Source: JAUXFS01 sp963772635
GTDB lineage: Bacteria > Pseudomonadota > Alphaproteobacteria > Rhodospirillales > Defluviicoccaceae
Length of the DNA: 64,000 nt
NCBI GenBank assembly: GCA_963772635.1
Contig: CAVYYK010000023.1
Location: forward strand, 158,057 to 222,056
Direction of reading: 5' to 3'
Part shown: one piece after another, positions 49,458 through 57,970 of the stretch
How positions within the stretch are numbered: the stretch's first letter is position 1
Layout: each line of letters starts with the position of its first letter
Notes under the pieces: generated by a model
Told to the model about the DNA's origin: nothing
The model's input: only the letters and a program-made list of their open reading frames with translations
The model's database searches: none
Translations under genes and position numbers: made by a program

Positions 49458-49614
49458 CTCGATACTCCTCCTCCGTTGAGTTGGGTGCGTCCTCGAACGC
49501 AGGAGGAGGGTAGACTCGCCGACGGTTTCCGTGTTGCGACCAAACGGGGACAAATCCGTGACCGAGAAGGGCGCTGCTGTGAAAGACGCGGGCCGATGTC
49601 CTCGGCCGATCCCG

Positions 49615-51136
49615 CTACGGAGCCAACGGCAGGCTGACCGTCACTTCGAGACCATTCGGAGATCGGTTCGTCGCGTGGACGCGCCCCCCCAACGCCTCGA
49701 CATTGCGCCGGACGATCCAGAGGCCGATACCGAAACCGGTCGATCGCCCTTGACCGGGCACCCCTCGCGCCTCCCCGGTCGCGTCCCGAAAGCTTATGTA
49801 GCGCTCGAAAATGACGTCCAGCCGGGTGGAATCGACCCCTGGGCCTTCGTCGGCGACCGTGAGCAGGGCGACATCCTGCTTCCCTTGCAGGCAAACGAAG
49901 ATCGTGCTGCGGTCCGGCGCGAAGCTCGCCGCGTTGTCGAGGATATTCTCGACGACCGTTTCCAACACCTCTCCGCTGGCGAGGATTCGCACCCCGTCGA
50001 CGATCTCGGCTCGCAACTCGATCCCCCGTTCGGCGAGCGTGGTTCGGTAGGCTTCGGAAAGCCTCGATGTCAGCGACGACAGGTCGACAGGAAGCTTTCG
50101 CGAACCGATCAGATCGGCCACCTGGGTTTCCAAATCCCTTGCCGCCGAAATCAGCGCATCCATGCGCTGTATGGACGATTCGATATTGGTCAAACTTTGT
50201 TGCGCCCGCTCGGCATTGTCGGGCACGGCCCGCTTGAGCGGCTCGAGCGACTGCGACATTACCGCGAGGGGAGCCTTCAGGGTATGGGCCGTCTCTTCGG
50301 CCGCGTCTCGAATGAACTGTCGCGACCGGTGCAGGTCTTCCACGAGCCGATCGATGTCCTCGGCCACCGCCGTCAGTTCGGGGATTCGATTGCGGGCGGT
50401 GAACGACCCGGCACCCGGCCCCTCCAGTCGGATCGCGTGGGCCGCCGTTCGAAAGCCCCTCAGGTTGCGCCAGACGTCGGCAAACAGCCAGACCACCAGC
50501 ACGACCATGACAACGTAGAGAAGCATGGCCAGTTGAACCGTCCGGGTCCGCCAGAACGGTTGGCCGAGCGAGGAGCCGAGAAACGCGCTGCCGGTGTGCG
50601 AAGTGACGACGACGAAGCAGACATCACCTGTTTTCGCGGGCGTCAACGACGACAAGATCTCGGGCTCACCGGCCGCATTGATGAACCGGGTCGCGAGCGG
50701 TCGGTATCCCTCGCAGGTGTCCGACAGCTGGTCGAAAAGTCCGGTCGCCAGAAGCTCGGCGCGCTCCTGATCCAAACGATCCCGATCGACCTTCGGGCTC
50801 GCCGCGATGTAGAAGAAGCGGGGTTCCTCACCGGTGATATTGGGCCTGGCGAGGACTTTGATGTTGCGCCGCTCCGTGCGCAACCGATCCAGTGCCTCCT
50901 GCAACACGTCGGGAGAGTCGCTGTGGAACTGGCGCAGCACCGGCAGCAGCGAGCGCGCGATGAGTTCTCCCTCGCGTTGTATGCTCTGGAAAAGCAATTC
51001 GTTCTTATGCGCGGTCGGCGCCCGCGAACTGGGCAAAGATCAGCAGCGGAAACGTGACGAAAATCAGCAGCAGGAACAGAATCTTCGCGGCGAACGACCG
51101 GAGGATGAGACCGGCTTTCGATCGGCTGCTATTCAC
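49615..51136 (-). CDS. Membrane sensor histidine kinase, frameshift after the first membrane helix
   Basis: GTG 51136 starts MNSSRSKAGLILRS and a membrane helix (ILFLLLIFVTFPLLIFAQF); near 51010 the frame must change to HKNELLFQSIQREGEL, from where it is open to 49615. About 500 residues: periplasmic sensor (about 45-200), second helix (LAMLLYVVMVVLVVWLF), a HAMP-like linker, the phosphorylated His in AEETAHTLKAPLAVM, and an ATPase domain with ENILDNAASFAP, VADEGPGVD and GFGIGLWIVRR. The DHp box has HTLKAPL where HELRTPL is common. It pairs with the response regulator just upstream (overlapping coding ends). Confidence 0.87.
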
Positions 51137-51875
51137 CGTCGGCGTTTCCGGGCTCCCAGCGGTAGCCGAAACCGGGATAATTGTTGATTTGGTCGAACTG
51201 CAGGGTCGACGTCGCGGAATTTCTGGCGAAGGCGCTTGATCAAGGCGCGCACGTTGGTCCGGTATCCGGTATCGCCCTCGCCGGCGAGAAACCCCTCGCC
51301 ATGGACCTGGTCGTACAATTCGCGATAGCCGATGTCCTCGCCGGCCCGCTCGCCGAACCGACGGACGACTTCGAACTCCGCAAGGGTCAAATCGACCGGT
51401 TTGTCGTCCCAGAAGGCGCGCTTGGTCTTGACGTTCACCGTCAGGCGACCGCGCCGGATCGTCTCGGACGTTCCCGACGCGCCATCACCGCTCGCACGGC
51501 TTTTCGCGCCATCGAGAATCAGCGAGATTCGCTTGAGGAGAATGGTGAAGCTCCTCGACTTCTCGATGAAATCGACGGCGCCGCCGAGGAGGGCCGCTTC
51601 CTCGAACAGTTGATCGCCGAGCACGGTCAGGAACATGACGGGGATTTCGACCCCTTGCCGCCGCAGCCGGCGGAGCACTTCGATTCCGTTCATTTCCGGC
51701 ATGCGCCAGTCGAGGAGAACGAGATCGGCCGCCGAGGTATCGGTCAATTCCGCCAGCGCCGCCGGACCGTCAGCGAACGAAGTAACGCGGAAATCCGCCT
51801 CTTCCAGATTGGCGGCGAGGGACTCGCGAAACAGCGGATCGTCGTCGATGAGGACGATCCACCCGCGGCCACCAT
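51129..51875 (-). CDS. OmpR-type response regulator, frameshifted at both ends
   Basis: The core frame shows the receiver domain (IVLIDDDPLFRESLAANLEE, phospho-Asp in LVLLDWRMPEMNG, IEKSRSF with the Lys) and a winged-helix domain (VDLTLAEFEVVRRF, NVRALIKRLRQKFRDVD). The family C-terminus NNYPGFGYRWEPGN appears in another frame, ending TAG at 51129, so a base is missing or added near 51195. The best start, ATG 51875, needs one extra G in a GGG run near 51864 to join. As read, the frame reaches into the upstream lipoprotein gene and ends at 51133. Cognate kinase follows. Confidence 0.85.
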
Positions 51876-51880
51876 CGGAT

Positions 51881-52354
51881 CTAGCGCTGCCGATCACGGG
51901 CGTTTGCCACCATCTGGCCGACGCACACATCGCCGTCGGGATCCTGTTTGGGGGAGCGGCTCTCGACATTGTACTGGAGAACGCGAAGATCCTCCCCCTC
52001 GACGCTCGAGTACAGCGCGACGTCGAGCACGCATTCCCGGCCGCGAAACGACCAGATCAGGCTCGATGCTTCGTCACGAACCTCATCCGGAAACCCGAGC
52101 AATTTCCTCAGTTGGTAGCGGTCCAGTCCGATCAGCCGCCGGGGATGATACCGTTCCTGCGCCGTTGTTCCGGGCTCTCCCTTCGGTTCGGTCCGAGCCA
52201 CTTCCGGCCGCCGAGGGGGCGGCGGCGTGGCGACGGGCGTCTTTGCAACGGCTCCCGGACCGCCTTCGCCATCCCGCAGCCCATCCACGCCGGAACACGC
52301 TCCCAGCAGAAGCACCAACACCGCCGTCAGGGCGCGCAGAGAGCGTATATGCAT
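51881..52354 (-). CDS. Conserved lipoprotein of the two-component operon
   Basis: 157 residues from ATG 52354: MHIRSLRALTAVLVLLLGAC is a lipoprotein signal with the acceptor Cys at 20. A Pro-rich linker follows, then a conserved segment (LIGLDRYQLRKLLGFPDEV, SLIWSFRGRECVLDVALY) that resembles small SmpA/OmlA-like domains. It directly precedes the response regulator, so it may be part of, or target of, the envelope signalling system. Function unknown. Confidence 0.7.
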   Translation of the reverse strand: MHIRSLRALTAVLVLLLGACSGVDGLRDGEGGPGAVAKTPVATPPPPRRPEVARTEPKGEPGTTAQERYHPRRLIGLDRYQLRKLLGFPDEVRDEASSLIWSFRGRECVLDVALYSSVEGEDLRVLQYNVESRSPKQDPDGDVCVGQMVANARDRQR

Positions 52355-52543
52355 CGTATGAACAGGATTAGTGGATCCGATCGTCACCACTGCCATGGTG
52401 CCTGGGTTTGGGAACATCATCATGGAAGCATCCGGTCACAAATGACAAGCTCGATATCCGGCCACCCAAAGAAGTTCCCGAAGCGCGCCGGAGGCATGAA
52501 TACAAAGCCTCGAAAACACGGGATCTTTCTTCGAGCCCGGCTC

Positions 52544-52700
52544 TTACATTCGACCCGGGCCCGGTGACGGATGGCCTGACAGTTCCCCGTCCAGCTCGGC
52601 GATCTGGTCGAGGATCGCGGCGAAACGTCGACCGAATGGCGTGAGATCGTACTCTACCCTCCGGGGATTTCCGGATAGGCGGCCTTGTCCAGCACACCCT
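52544..52700 (-). pseudogene. C-terminal remnant of an HxlR-type transcription regulator
   Basis: On the minus strand RRVEYDLTPFGRRFAAILDQ matches the wing and last helix of HxlR-family repressors; just upstream, in another frame, VLDKAAYPEIP gives the expected preceding strand, with the change in a run of four C near 52661-52670. No DNA-binding helix or start codon can be found further upstream, where stops occur in all frames. A truncated, non-functional copy. Confidence 0.5.
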
Positions 52701-52797
52701 ACCCTCACAGCGTGGCCAAAAAACGACACCCGCGACGGCGCCGTCGAGCACCGCCGACCCAATCGGGCGAAAGCGCGTCGGGTCGTGACGTTCGACG

Positions 52798-53415
52798 TCA
52801 TTGCATCCCCGATCCACCGAACAGGCTCGGCGAAGACGTCCCTCGTGATCCCGAGCCAGGGAGTATCGGGGTCGGTTCACGACGCAAGTTCCGGAGTTCG
52901 CGGCTGATCCGTCGGTCCCGGGCTTCGAGGGTCCTCCGCTCGACATCCAAACGCCTCTCGATGGCTTCCGGACGGCCTCTCGGATCCGACTCCCGGGCGG
53001 CGCGGGAAGGAGGGTTGATGTCGAAAGCCTTGAGTTGCGAATCCAAGGTATCGATGCGTCCCCGCAATCGCATTTGCTCCTCGATCAGCCGGGTCTCGGT
53101 ATCGGAGTTGAGGCGATCGTCTCTCCGATCGACGCCGTCCGAAGGAACGGTGGTGACGGGCGCCCGGTGCCGCCCCTTTGAACTCATCGTGTCCGGTAGG
53201 TCCCCCGTAAAGTCGGGTGGGCTCTCCACGTCCATCTCTTCGGGAACCTCGACCTCCGCGTTCGGATCCGCCACGCCCCCCTCCCCGGCTATCGACGGCC
53301 CCTCGTTTTCCACGCCGGGGTCCCCGGGCCCGGGGGCGGCACAACCCGCGAGCGCCACCAGCGCGACGACCGCAGCCACCGACAACGGACTCCGACCTCT
53401 TCCCTTCGCGTTCAT
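52798..53415 (-). CDS. Lipoprotein with C-terminal coiled coil
   Basis: 205 residues from ATG 53415. Signal GRSPLSVAAVVALVALAGC with the acceptor Cys at about 25; an acidic, Pro-rich region; then a charged heptad-like helix (TETRLIEEQMRLRGRIDTL, and RRLDVERRTLEARDRRI). No family recognised. It starts 8 nt after the end of the cyclase gene on the same strand and may be co-transcribed. Confidence 0.6.
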   Translation of the reverse strand: MNAKGRGRSPLSVAAVVALVALAGCAAPGPGDPGVENEGPSIAGEGGVADPNAEVEVPEEMDVESPPDFTGDLPDTMSSKGRHRAPVTTVPSDGVDRRDDRLNSDTETRLIEEQMRLRGRIDTLDSQLKAFDINPPSRAARESDPRGRPEAIERRLDVERRTLEARDRRISRELRNLRREPTPILPGSGSRGTSSPSLFGGSGMQ

Positions 53416-53422
53416 GCGCAAA

Positions 53423-55209
53423 TCACCGGTCCATCGGCAGCCCCGCGGCGCGGAGGGCTTCGATATCGGCTTCGAGCCCGGCCGTGTCGGCGCGGATCTG
53501 AGTCTTGGCCCATGAGTCGATGGTGAAATCCTTTCGGATCGACAGGAGTTCCACCGCATACCGCATGGCCTCGTCGGGCCGACCGAGATGCCGATGGGCG
53601 ACCACCAGATCGACAAGACCGAATCCGGGATTGCGGGGTAGGCCTTGAACGCGGCGATCGCTTCGGCGGGCCTTCCCGCCAGACGATAGGCGTTGCCGAG
53701 ATGACCCAGATAGTACGCCGGATAGTTCGGGCTCAGGGTCTTCGCCCTTTCGCCATGGGCGACCGCCTCCTCGGGGTATCCGCGAACGCGAGAACGAAGC
53801 AGGCGAAGCTCGCCGCATCGGCCGAACCCGGCGCAAGCTGGGCCGCCCTCCTGGCGCGAACCGCGGCTTCGTCGTAGCACCCTTCGAGCAGCATGGTGAA
53901 GCTCGAGGTGGTGTTGGCGTCGGAATTATCGGGATCGAGTTCGAGCGCCCGGTCGGCGTACGCAGCGCCTTGGCGCGGGCGGTTTGCCGATCGTCCCGCC
54001 AGCCAAATCGCGCATCGACGTAGTGCATGAAGCCGACCATGGCGTGGAGCGATGCCGAGTTGGGATCGAGGGCGAGCGCCCTTTGCCAACACGAAAGCGC
54101 CGCCGCCGTGTTTTCCTTGGTCACGGCCTGACCGTAGTGGGAAAGACCCTTGATCCACTGGGTCCAGGCCTCGACGTTGCCGGTCGTCGTGTAATGCAGC
54201 CGCGCCTGTTCTCCCTCGGTCAGGTTCACCTGCATCTCGGTTGCCAGGACCAGGGTGATCTCGTCCTGGACGGCGAAGATGTCGTCGAGGGCGCGGTCAT
54301 AGCGCTCCGCCCAGACGTGCGAGCCGCTGGTGGCGTCGATAAGCTGCGCGGTGATGCGGATGCGGTTCGCATTCCGGCGAACGCTCCCCTCCAGCACGTA
54401 CCGCACGCCGAGTTGCCTGGCCGCATCACGGATATCGACGCCTGGCCCTTGTAGACGAAGCTGGAATTGCGGGCGATGACCCGCAAACCGGCAGCTTCGA
54501 GAGCGTCGTGATGATGTCCTCGACCAGGCCGTCGGCGAAGAACTCCTGGTCCGGGTCGCCCGACATGTTGGCGAACGGCAGCACGCGATCGAGGGTATGT
54601 CGTGGGCGCGGCCGCCGCTCGGCTCTCGCCGGCGTGGCGTGCCGGAGCGCCGTCGCCGCCCCACCGCCAGGCCCGTACCGGCGTCTCGATATTCTTGAGC
54701 GACAACGCGCCGGCATCGACGAAGGCGACGCCGACCTTGCCCTTGATCTGGGCGTGCACGGCATCGGACACCAGGATGCCGCTCGGTCGGCGCCTTGCCT
54801 TCCAGACGCGAGGCGACATTGACCCCGTCGCCGAAGATATCGTCGTTGTCGACAACGATGTCGCCGAGGTTGACGCCGATGCGGAACTCGATCGGGGCCT
54901 GGCCCGGCCGCGCGCCGTGTAGTCGATCATCGCCGTCTGAATGGCGACGGCGCACTCCACCGCATCCACCGCGCTGGCGAACTCGACCAGCGCGCCGTCC
55001 CCCATCATCTTGACGATACGGCCGCCGCGGCCGGCGACGGCGGGATTGAAGCGCGCGGTCCAGACGTCCCGCAGCCCGGCGAGCGTTCCGGTTTCATCGG
55101 CCCCCAGCAGCCGCGAAAAGCCGACAACATCGGCGGCCAGGATCGCCGCGAGGCGGCGCTGGGGTCTCACATCGATACTCACTGATCGCGACCCATTGTG
55201 ATTGCCCAC
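53423..55209 (-). CDS. Class III adenylate/guanylate cyclase with TPR domain, many frameshifts
   Basis: Start ATG 55209. The cyclase domain (RRLAAILAADVVGFSRLLGA, KMMGDGALVEF, then FRIGVNLGDIVVDNDDIFGD and NVASRLE) is followed by a TolB-like segment (LPFANMSGDPDQEFFADGL, LGVRYVLEGSVRR) and TPR repeats ending ADIEALRAAGLPMDR at 53423. At least seven single-base frame changes are needed over 1.8 kb, yet each block is conserved and free of stops. The layout is that of the intact paralogue at 57971-59764. Catalytic Asp residues are present. Either a recently broken copy or a poorly resolved stretch. Confidence 0.75.
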
Positions 55210-55398
55210 ATCCCGACATAACCATCGACCGAAGCTCTATAGCGGCCACGGTGCAATGTACACCGAAGTCATCCCCCTGTTGAGGATCAACTCCGGTTCG
55301 CCCCCCCGGGGTAACGTCACGCCGGCTTCGCCTCGGACAGCGGCGATGATCGAAAGGGGCTTCCCACAGACGGGGATAGCCGGGAGGCAACATCAGAA
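55208..55398. repeat. 191-bp imperfect direct repeat, left copy
   Basis: From ACATCCCGAC onward this stretch matches 57068-57258 over its whole length, with blocks such as CCCTGTTGAGGATCAAC and GGTAACGTCACGCC identical and point differences between them. It lies immediately upstream of the first cyclase gene. The two copies are 1860 bp apart and bracket the PEP-CTERM gene. Confidence 0.8.
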
Positions 55399-55535
55399 AC
55401 ATGGTTGAGGAGTGATGCTTTCGATCACCGGCGCGGTGGTCCGCGCGCACCCTACAAGCTTTGGGAGGTTGAGAACATTTTCCTTTCGGAGTACGCTTTA
55501 GCCAATTTCCGAACCACATACTGGATACTTTGACA

Positions 55536-55791
55536 ATGGCTTTTTCGGCACGTGATCTGCACAGCTTAATTGACGGGCGATAGTGGCACATCCCTTTGGA
55601 CTTACAGGACGACCGACCCGCTGGGTGAAGTGTCGCGAAATGACTACTGGCGGGAGGCATCGGCCACTGTTTGCGAGGGTGACATCATCTTCGCAACCAG
55701 CGGGGCCACGAAGCCTTTGCGAGGCGCTCAATTTCTCGTCGCAGACGCATTTGGCCCGTCTGGACGCATCGTTCTGACCCGGCTTGCCTAG
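55536..55791 (+). CDS. Small conserved hypothetical protein, one-base frameshift
   Basis: ATG 55536 gives MAFSARDLHSLIDG; near 55577 a one-base change moves to the frame reading DSGTSLWTYRTTDPLGEV, DYWREASATVCEGDIIFA and AQFLVADAFGPSGRIVLT to TAG 55791, about 84 residues. I recognise the pattern (LW.Y.T.D....V...YF.. GD.I) from short proteins of unknown function in alphaproteobacteria and phages. No ribosome site is evident. A terminator-like hairpin follows 90 nt later. Confidence 0.5.
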
Positions 55792-55882
55792 GCGAAATCT
55801 TAAAGTTTCAGGGACGCCTCCGATTTGGTGGAGCCCAATGCCCGTACGAGGACAAGGGCTCCAATTGGCGTAACCTCAGGGC

Positions 55883-55906
55883 TGTAAGTTTTTCTTACAT
55901 TTTTTT
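55883..55906 (+). terminator. Rho-independent terminator-like hairpin
   Basis: TGTAAG and CTTACA form a 6-bp stem around a T-rich loop, followed by seven T. It is downstream of the small gene at 55536-55791. The stem is short and AT-rich, so strength is doubtful. Confidence 0.5.
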
Positions 55907-56094
55907 AAGCACCGTGAACGCATGCCACTTGTTTCTTAAGCATTGAAATATAAACCATTTTTGATCAGTGCAGGGAAAATGGTCCGATTGAACCCGCTCG
56001 GAGCCACTCTCAGATGTAAAAAAGTTTGACACTTGTTGACGGTTGAACGCTGCCGCCACAAAGAAAAATGCGATTTTTCAATATGTTGCCTTTG

Positions 56095-56110
56095 TGGCAC
56101 GATATTTGCT
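56095..56110 (+). promoter_or_regulatory. Sigma-54 (-24/-12) promoter of the PEP-CTERM gene
   Basis: TGGCACGATATTTGCT matches TGGCACG-N4-TTGCW exactly. The predicted start near 56122 leaves a leader of about 65 nt before ATG 56188. PEP-CTERM genes in other bacteria are controlled by the sigma-54-dependent PrsK/PrsR system, which supports this call. The 150 bp upstream are AT-rich. Confidence 0.7.
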
Positions 56111-56187
56111 AAAATTGACACAAGCCGGGGTACATCGATGGTTTAGGGAAAGATCTGAAATGACGCGATCTGGTTGGGACGAAGCCC

Positions 56188-57066
56188 ATGAGAGCTTTCG
56201 CTGGTATTCTCTCGGCAGCGGCATTTTCATGCACACTGCTGCCGAGCCCGCCTGCTTCCGCGGTACCGTTCCAACTGCTTCTCGAACGCGACACGGACGC
56301 AGACGCCGGGGCCGAGGTTTTCCTCGTAACCTACGACTCCTTTCCGGATCTCCTGAGCAATAATTTCTCGGCCAGTTCGTTCTCGCAGCTGAATATCAAT
56401 GCCAACTTCAGCGCCGGCGGCCTGGCTTTCGATGGCAGCGCCTATCATCTGCTTCTCGAACGCGACACGGACGCAGACGCCGGGGCCGAGGTTTTCCTCG
56501 TAACCTACGACTCCTATGCGGATCTCCTGAGCAATAATTTCTCGGCCAGTTCGTTCTCGCAGCTGAATATCAATGCCAACTTCAGCGCCGGCGGCCTGGC
56601 TTTCGATGGCAGCGCCTATCAGCTGCTTCTCGAGCGCGACACGGACGCAGACGCCGGGGCCGAGGTTTTCCTCGTAACCTACAACTCCTTTCCGGATCTC
56701 CTGAGCAATAATTTCTCGGCCAGTTCGTTCTCGCAGCTGAATATCAATGCCAACTTCAGCGCCGGCGGCCTGGCTTTCGATGGCAGCGCCTATCAGCTGC
56801 TTCTCGAACGCGACACGGACGCAGACGCCGGGGCCGAGGTTTTCCTCGTAACCTACGACTCCTTTGCCGATCTCCTGAGCAATAATTTCTCGGCCAGTTC
56901 GTTCTCGCAGCTGAATATCAATGCCAACTTCAGCGCCGGCGGCCTGGCCGCCGTAGTGCCGGCGGACGGGGAACCGGGCGCCGTCCCCGAACCCGCCACC
57001 CTTGCAATCCTCGGCTTCGGTCTCGCCGCGCTCGGGCTGATGCGACGGCGCAGACGGCCCGCATAA
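56188..57066 (+). CDS. PEP-CTERM protein made of four near-identical 58-residue repeats
   Basis: 292 residues. A signal peptide (MRAFAGILSAAAFSCTLLPS, cleavage near PPASA) is followed by four repeats of 58 residues (each with LLLERDTDADAGAEVFLVTY, DLLSNNFSASSFSQLNINAN and FSAGGLAFDGSAY), a linker, and a C-terminal sorting signal: VPEPATLAILGFGLAALGLM plus a basic tail. Exosortase recognises PEP and cuts there, so the protein is exported and anchored or released at the surface. The acidic Asp-rich turns (DTDADAG) could bind calcium. No exosortase gene is in the window. Transcribed from a sigma-54 promoter; a 191-bp repeat starts right after its stop. Confidence 0.9.
   Translation: MRAFAGILSAAAFSCTLLPSPPASAVPFQLLLERDTDADAGAEVFLVTYDSFPDLLSNNFSASSFSQLNINANFSAGGLAFDGSAYHLLLERDTDADAGAEVFLVTYDSYADLLSNNFSASSFSQLNINANFSAGGLAFDGSAYQLLLERDTDADAGAEVFLVTYNSFPDLLSNNFSASSFSQLNINANFSAGGLAFDGSAYQLLLERDTDADAGAEVFLVTYDSFADLLSNNFSASSFSQLNINANFSAGGLAAVVPADGEPGAVPEPATLAILGFGLAALGLMRRRRRPA
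56275..56949 (+). repeat. Tandem 174-bp coding repeats (about 3.9 copies)
   Basis: Units begin at 56275, 56449, 56623 and 56797. They differ at only a few bases (for example TTTCCG, TATGCG and TTTGCC at the same place), so the array is recent or kept uniform by gene conversion. The period is a multiple of three, so copy number changes keep the reading frame. Confidence 0.95.
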
Positions 57067-57067
57067 T

Positions 57068-57258
57068 ACATCCCGACCTGTTCGCCGAGCGACGCCTTAT
57101 AGCTTCCACGGAGCACGGTACACCGAAGCTCATCACCCTGTTGAGGATCAACACCGACTCACCCCTTGGGGTAACGTCACGCCAGCTTCGCCCCAGACAG
57201 CGGCCATGATCGACAGGGGCTTCAAACGGACGGGAACAGCCGAGAGCAGCCTGAGAAA
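57068..57258. repeat. 191-bp imperfect direct repeat, right copy
   Basis: Partner of 55208-55398, starting 1 nt after the PEP-CTERM stop codon and ending where the following gene ends. Open frames through it are not conserved between copies, so it is probably non-coding. Confidence 0.8.
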
Positions 57259-57684
57259 TCACCCAAGTTCTGCAGCCGAGCGAATGCGCGCAAGATAAGA
57301 ATTGGGCATCCCCAGCTTCGTGGCCAACGCGAGCAAAGCAGCAGCATATTCCGGGTTTGTGCCAGTCAGCTTGGTCGCCGGGAGGTTGTAACAAACAGCA
57401 GCAACCTGCGCGCCGTCCGGCAAGTGCACGACAACAGGTTCGGCAACATAGTCACAAACGCTTTCATCGGAATACAGGGCTGCGGCTTGATCCGCGGCTA
57501 TTTCCATCAATACGCCGTAGGAGCGGCTATCTCGCTCGGGAATTAGCGTGGCGCGCTCTCCTATGTGCAAGCCGAATCCCGCGACATAACCCAAGCGGGA
57601 TACTCTCGGTCGAATACCCATTGAAGCCAGCAAGGATTTGTCCATGAAAAGCCCGTAGAAGAAGACATTTGTCGTGTTGTCCAT
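57259..57684 (-). CDS. Gamma-glutamylcyclotransferase-like (AIG2-fold) protein
   Basis: 141 residues from ATG 57684 (MDNTTNVFFYGLFMDKSLLA). The FYGLFMD motif and FGLHIGERATLIPERDSRSY GVLMEI strand follow the GGCT/AIG2 fold, which usually starts YGxLM/F; the second half (VVVHLPDGAQVAAVCYNLPA, NPEYAAALLALATKLGMP) is family-like. The acidic catalytic residue expected after the second strand pair may be the Glu in VAEPV or EIA; not certain. Soluble, single gene. Confidence 0.7.
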   Translation of the reverse strand: MDNTTNVFFYGLFMDKSLLASMGIRPRVSRLGYVAGFGLHIGERATLIPERDSRSYGVLMEIAADQAAALYSDESVCDYVAEPVVVHLPDGAQVAAVCYNLPATKLTGTNPEYAAALLALATKLGMPNSYLARIRSAAELG

Positions 57685-57970
57685 CACCCGCCGTATGTTC
57701 TCTGGCCAAATCTGCCTTTGGGTCACGTCCGGCCCAACGGTAGTCGGACCAAGCGAGTCAGCTATCTGGAGTCTTGCCGAAGCACCAGGTTGAAAGCTGA
57801 CCTCGCGGATCACTCGTCGACTATACCCCCGAAACTCCCCGTGCGCGGCCGATGGCCGACTGGCCCGGGTCTAGCCATTACCGGGAGTCGGTATTTTGTC
57901 GTAAGCCTGTGCGACAACGTCATAGTTGAACGCTTGCTCGCCCCCTGTCGGCTCAAGGTGGGATAGCACT

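Noticed and set aside
56275..56949. CRISPR-like array
   Set aside because: The repeats are 174 bp, directly contiguous, coding, and without spacers; they are protein modules.
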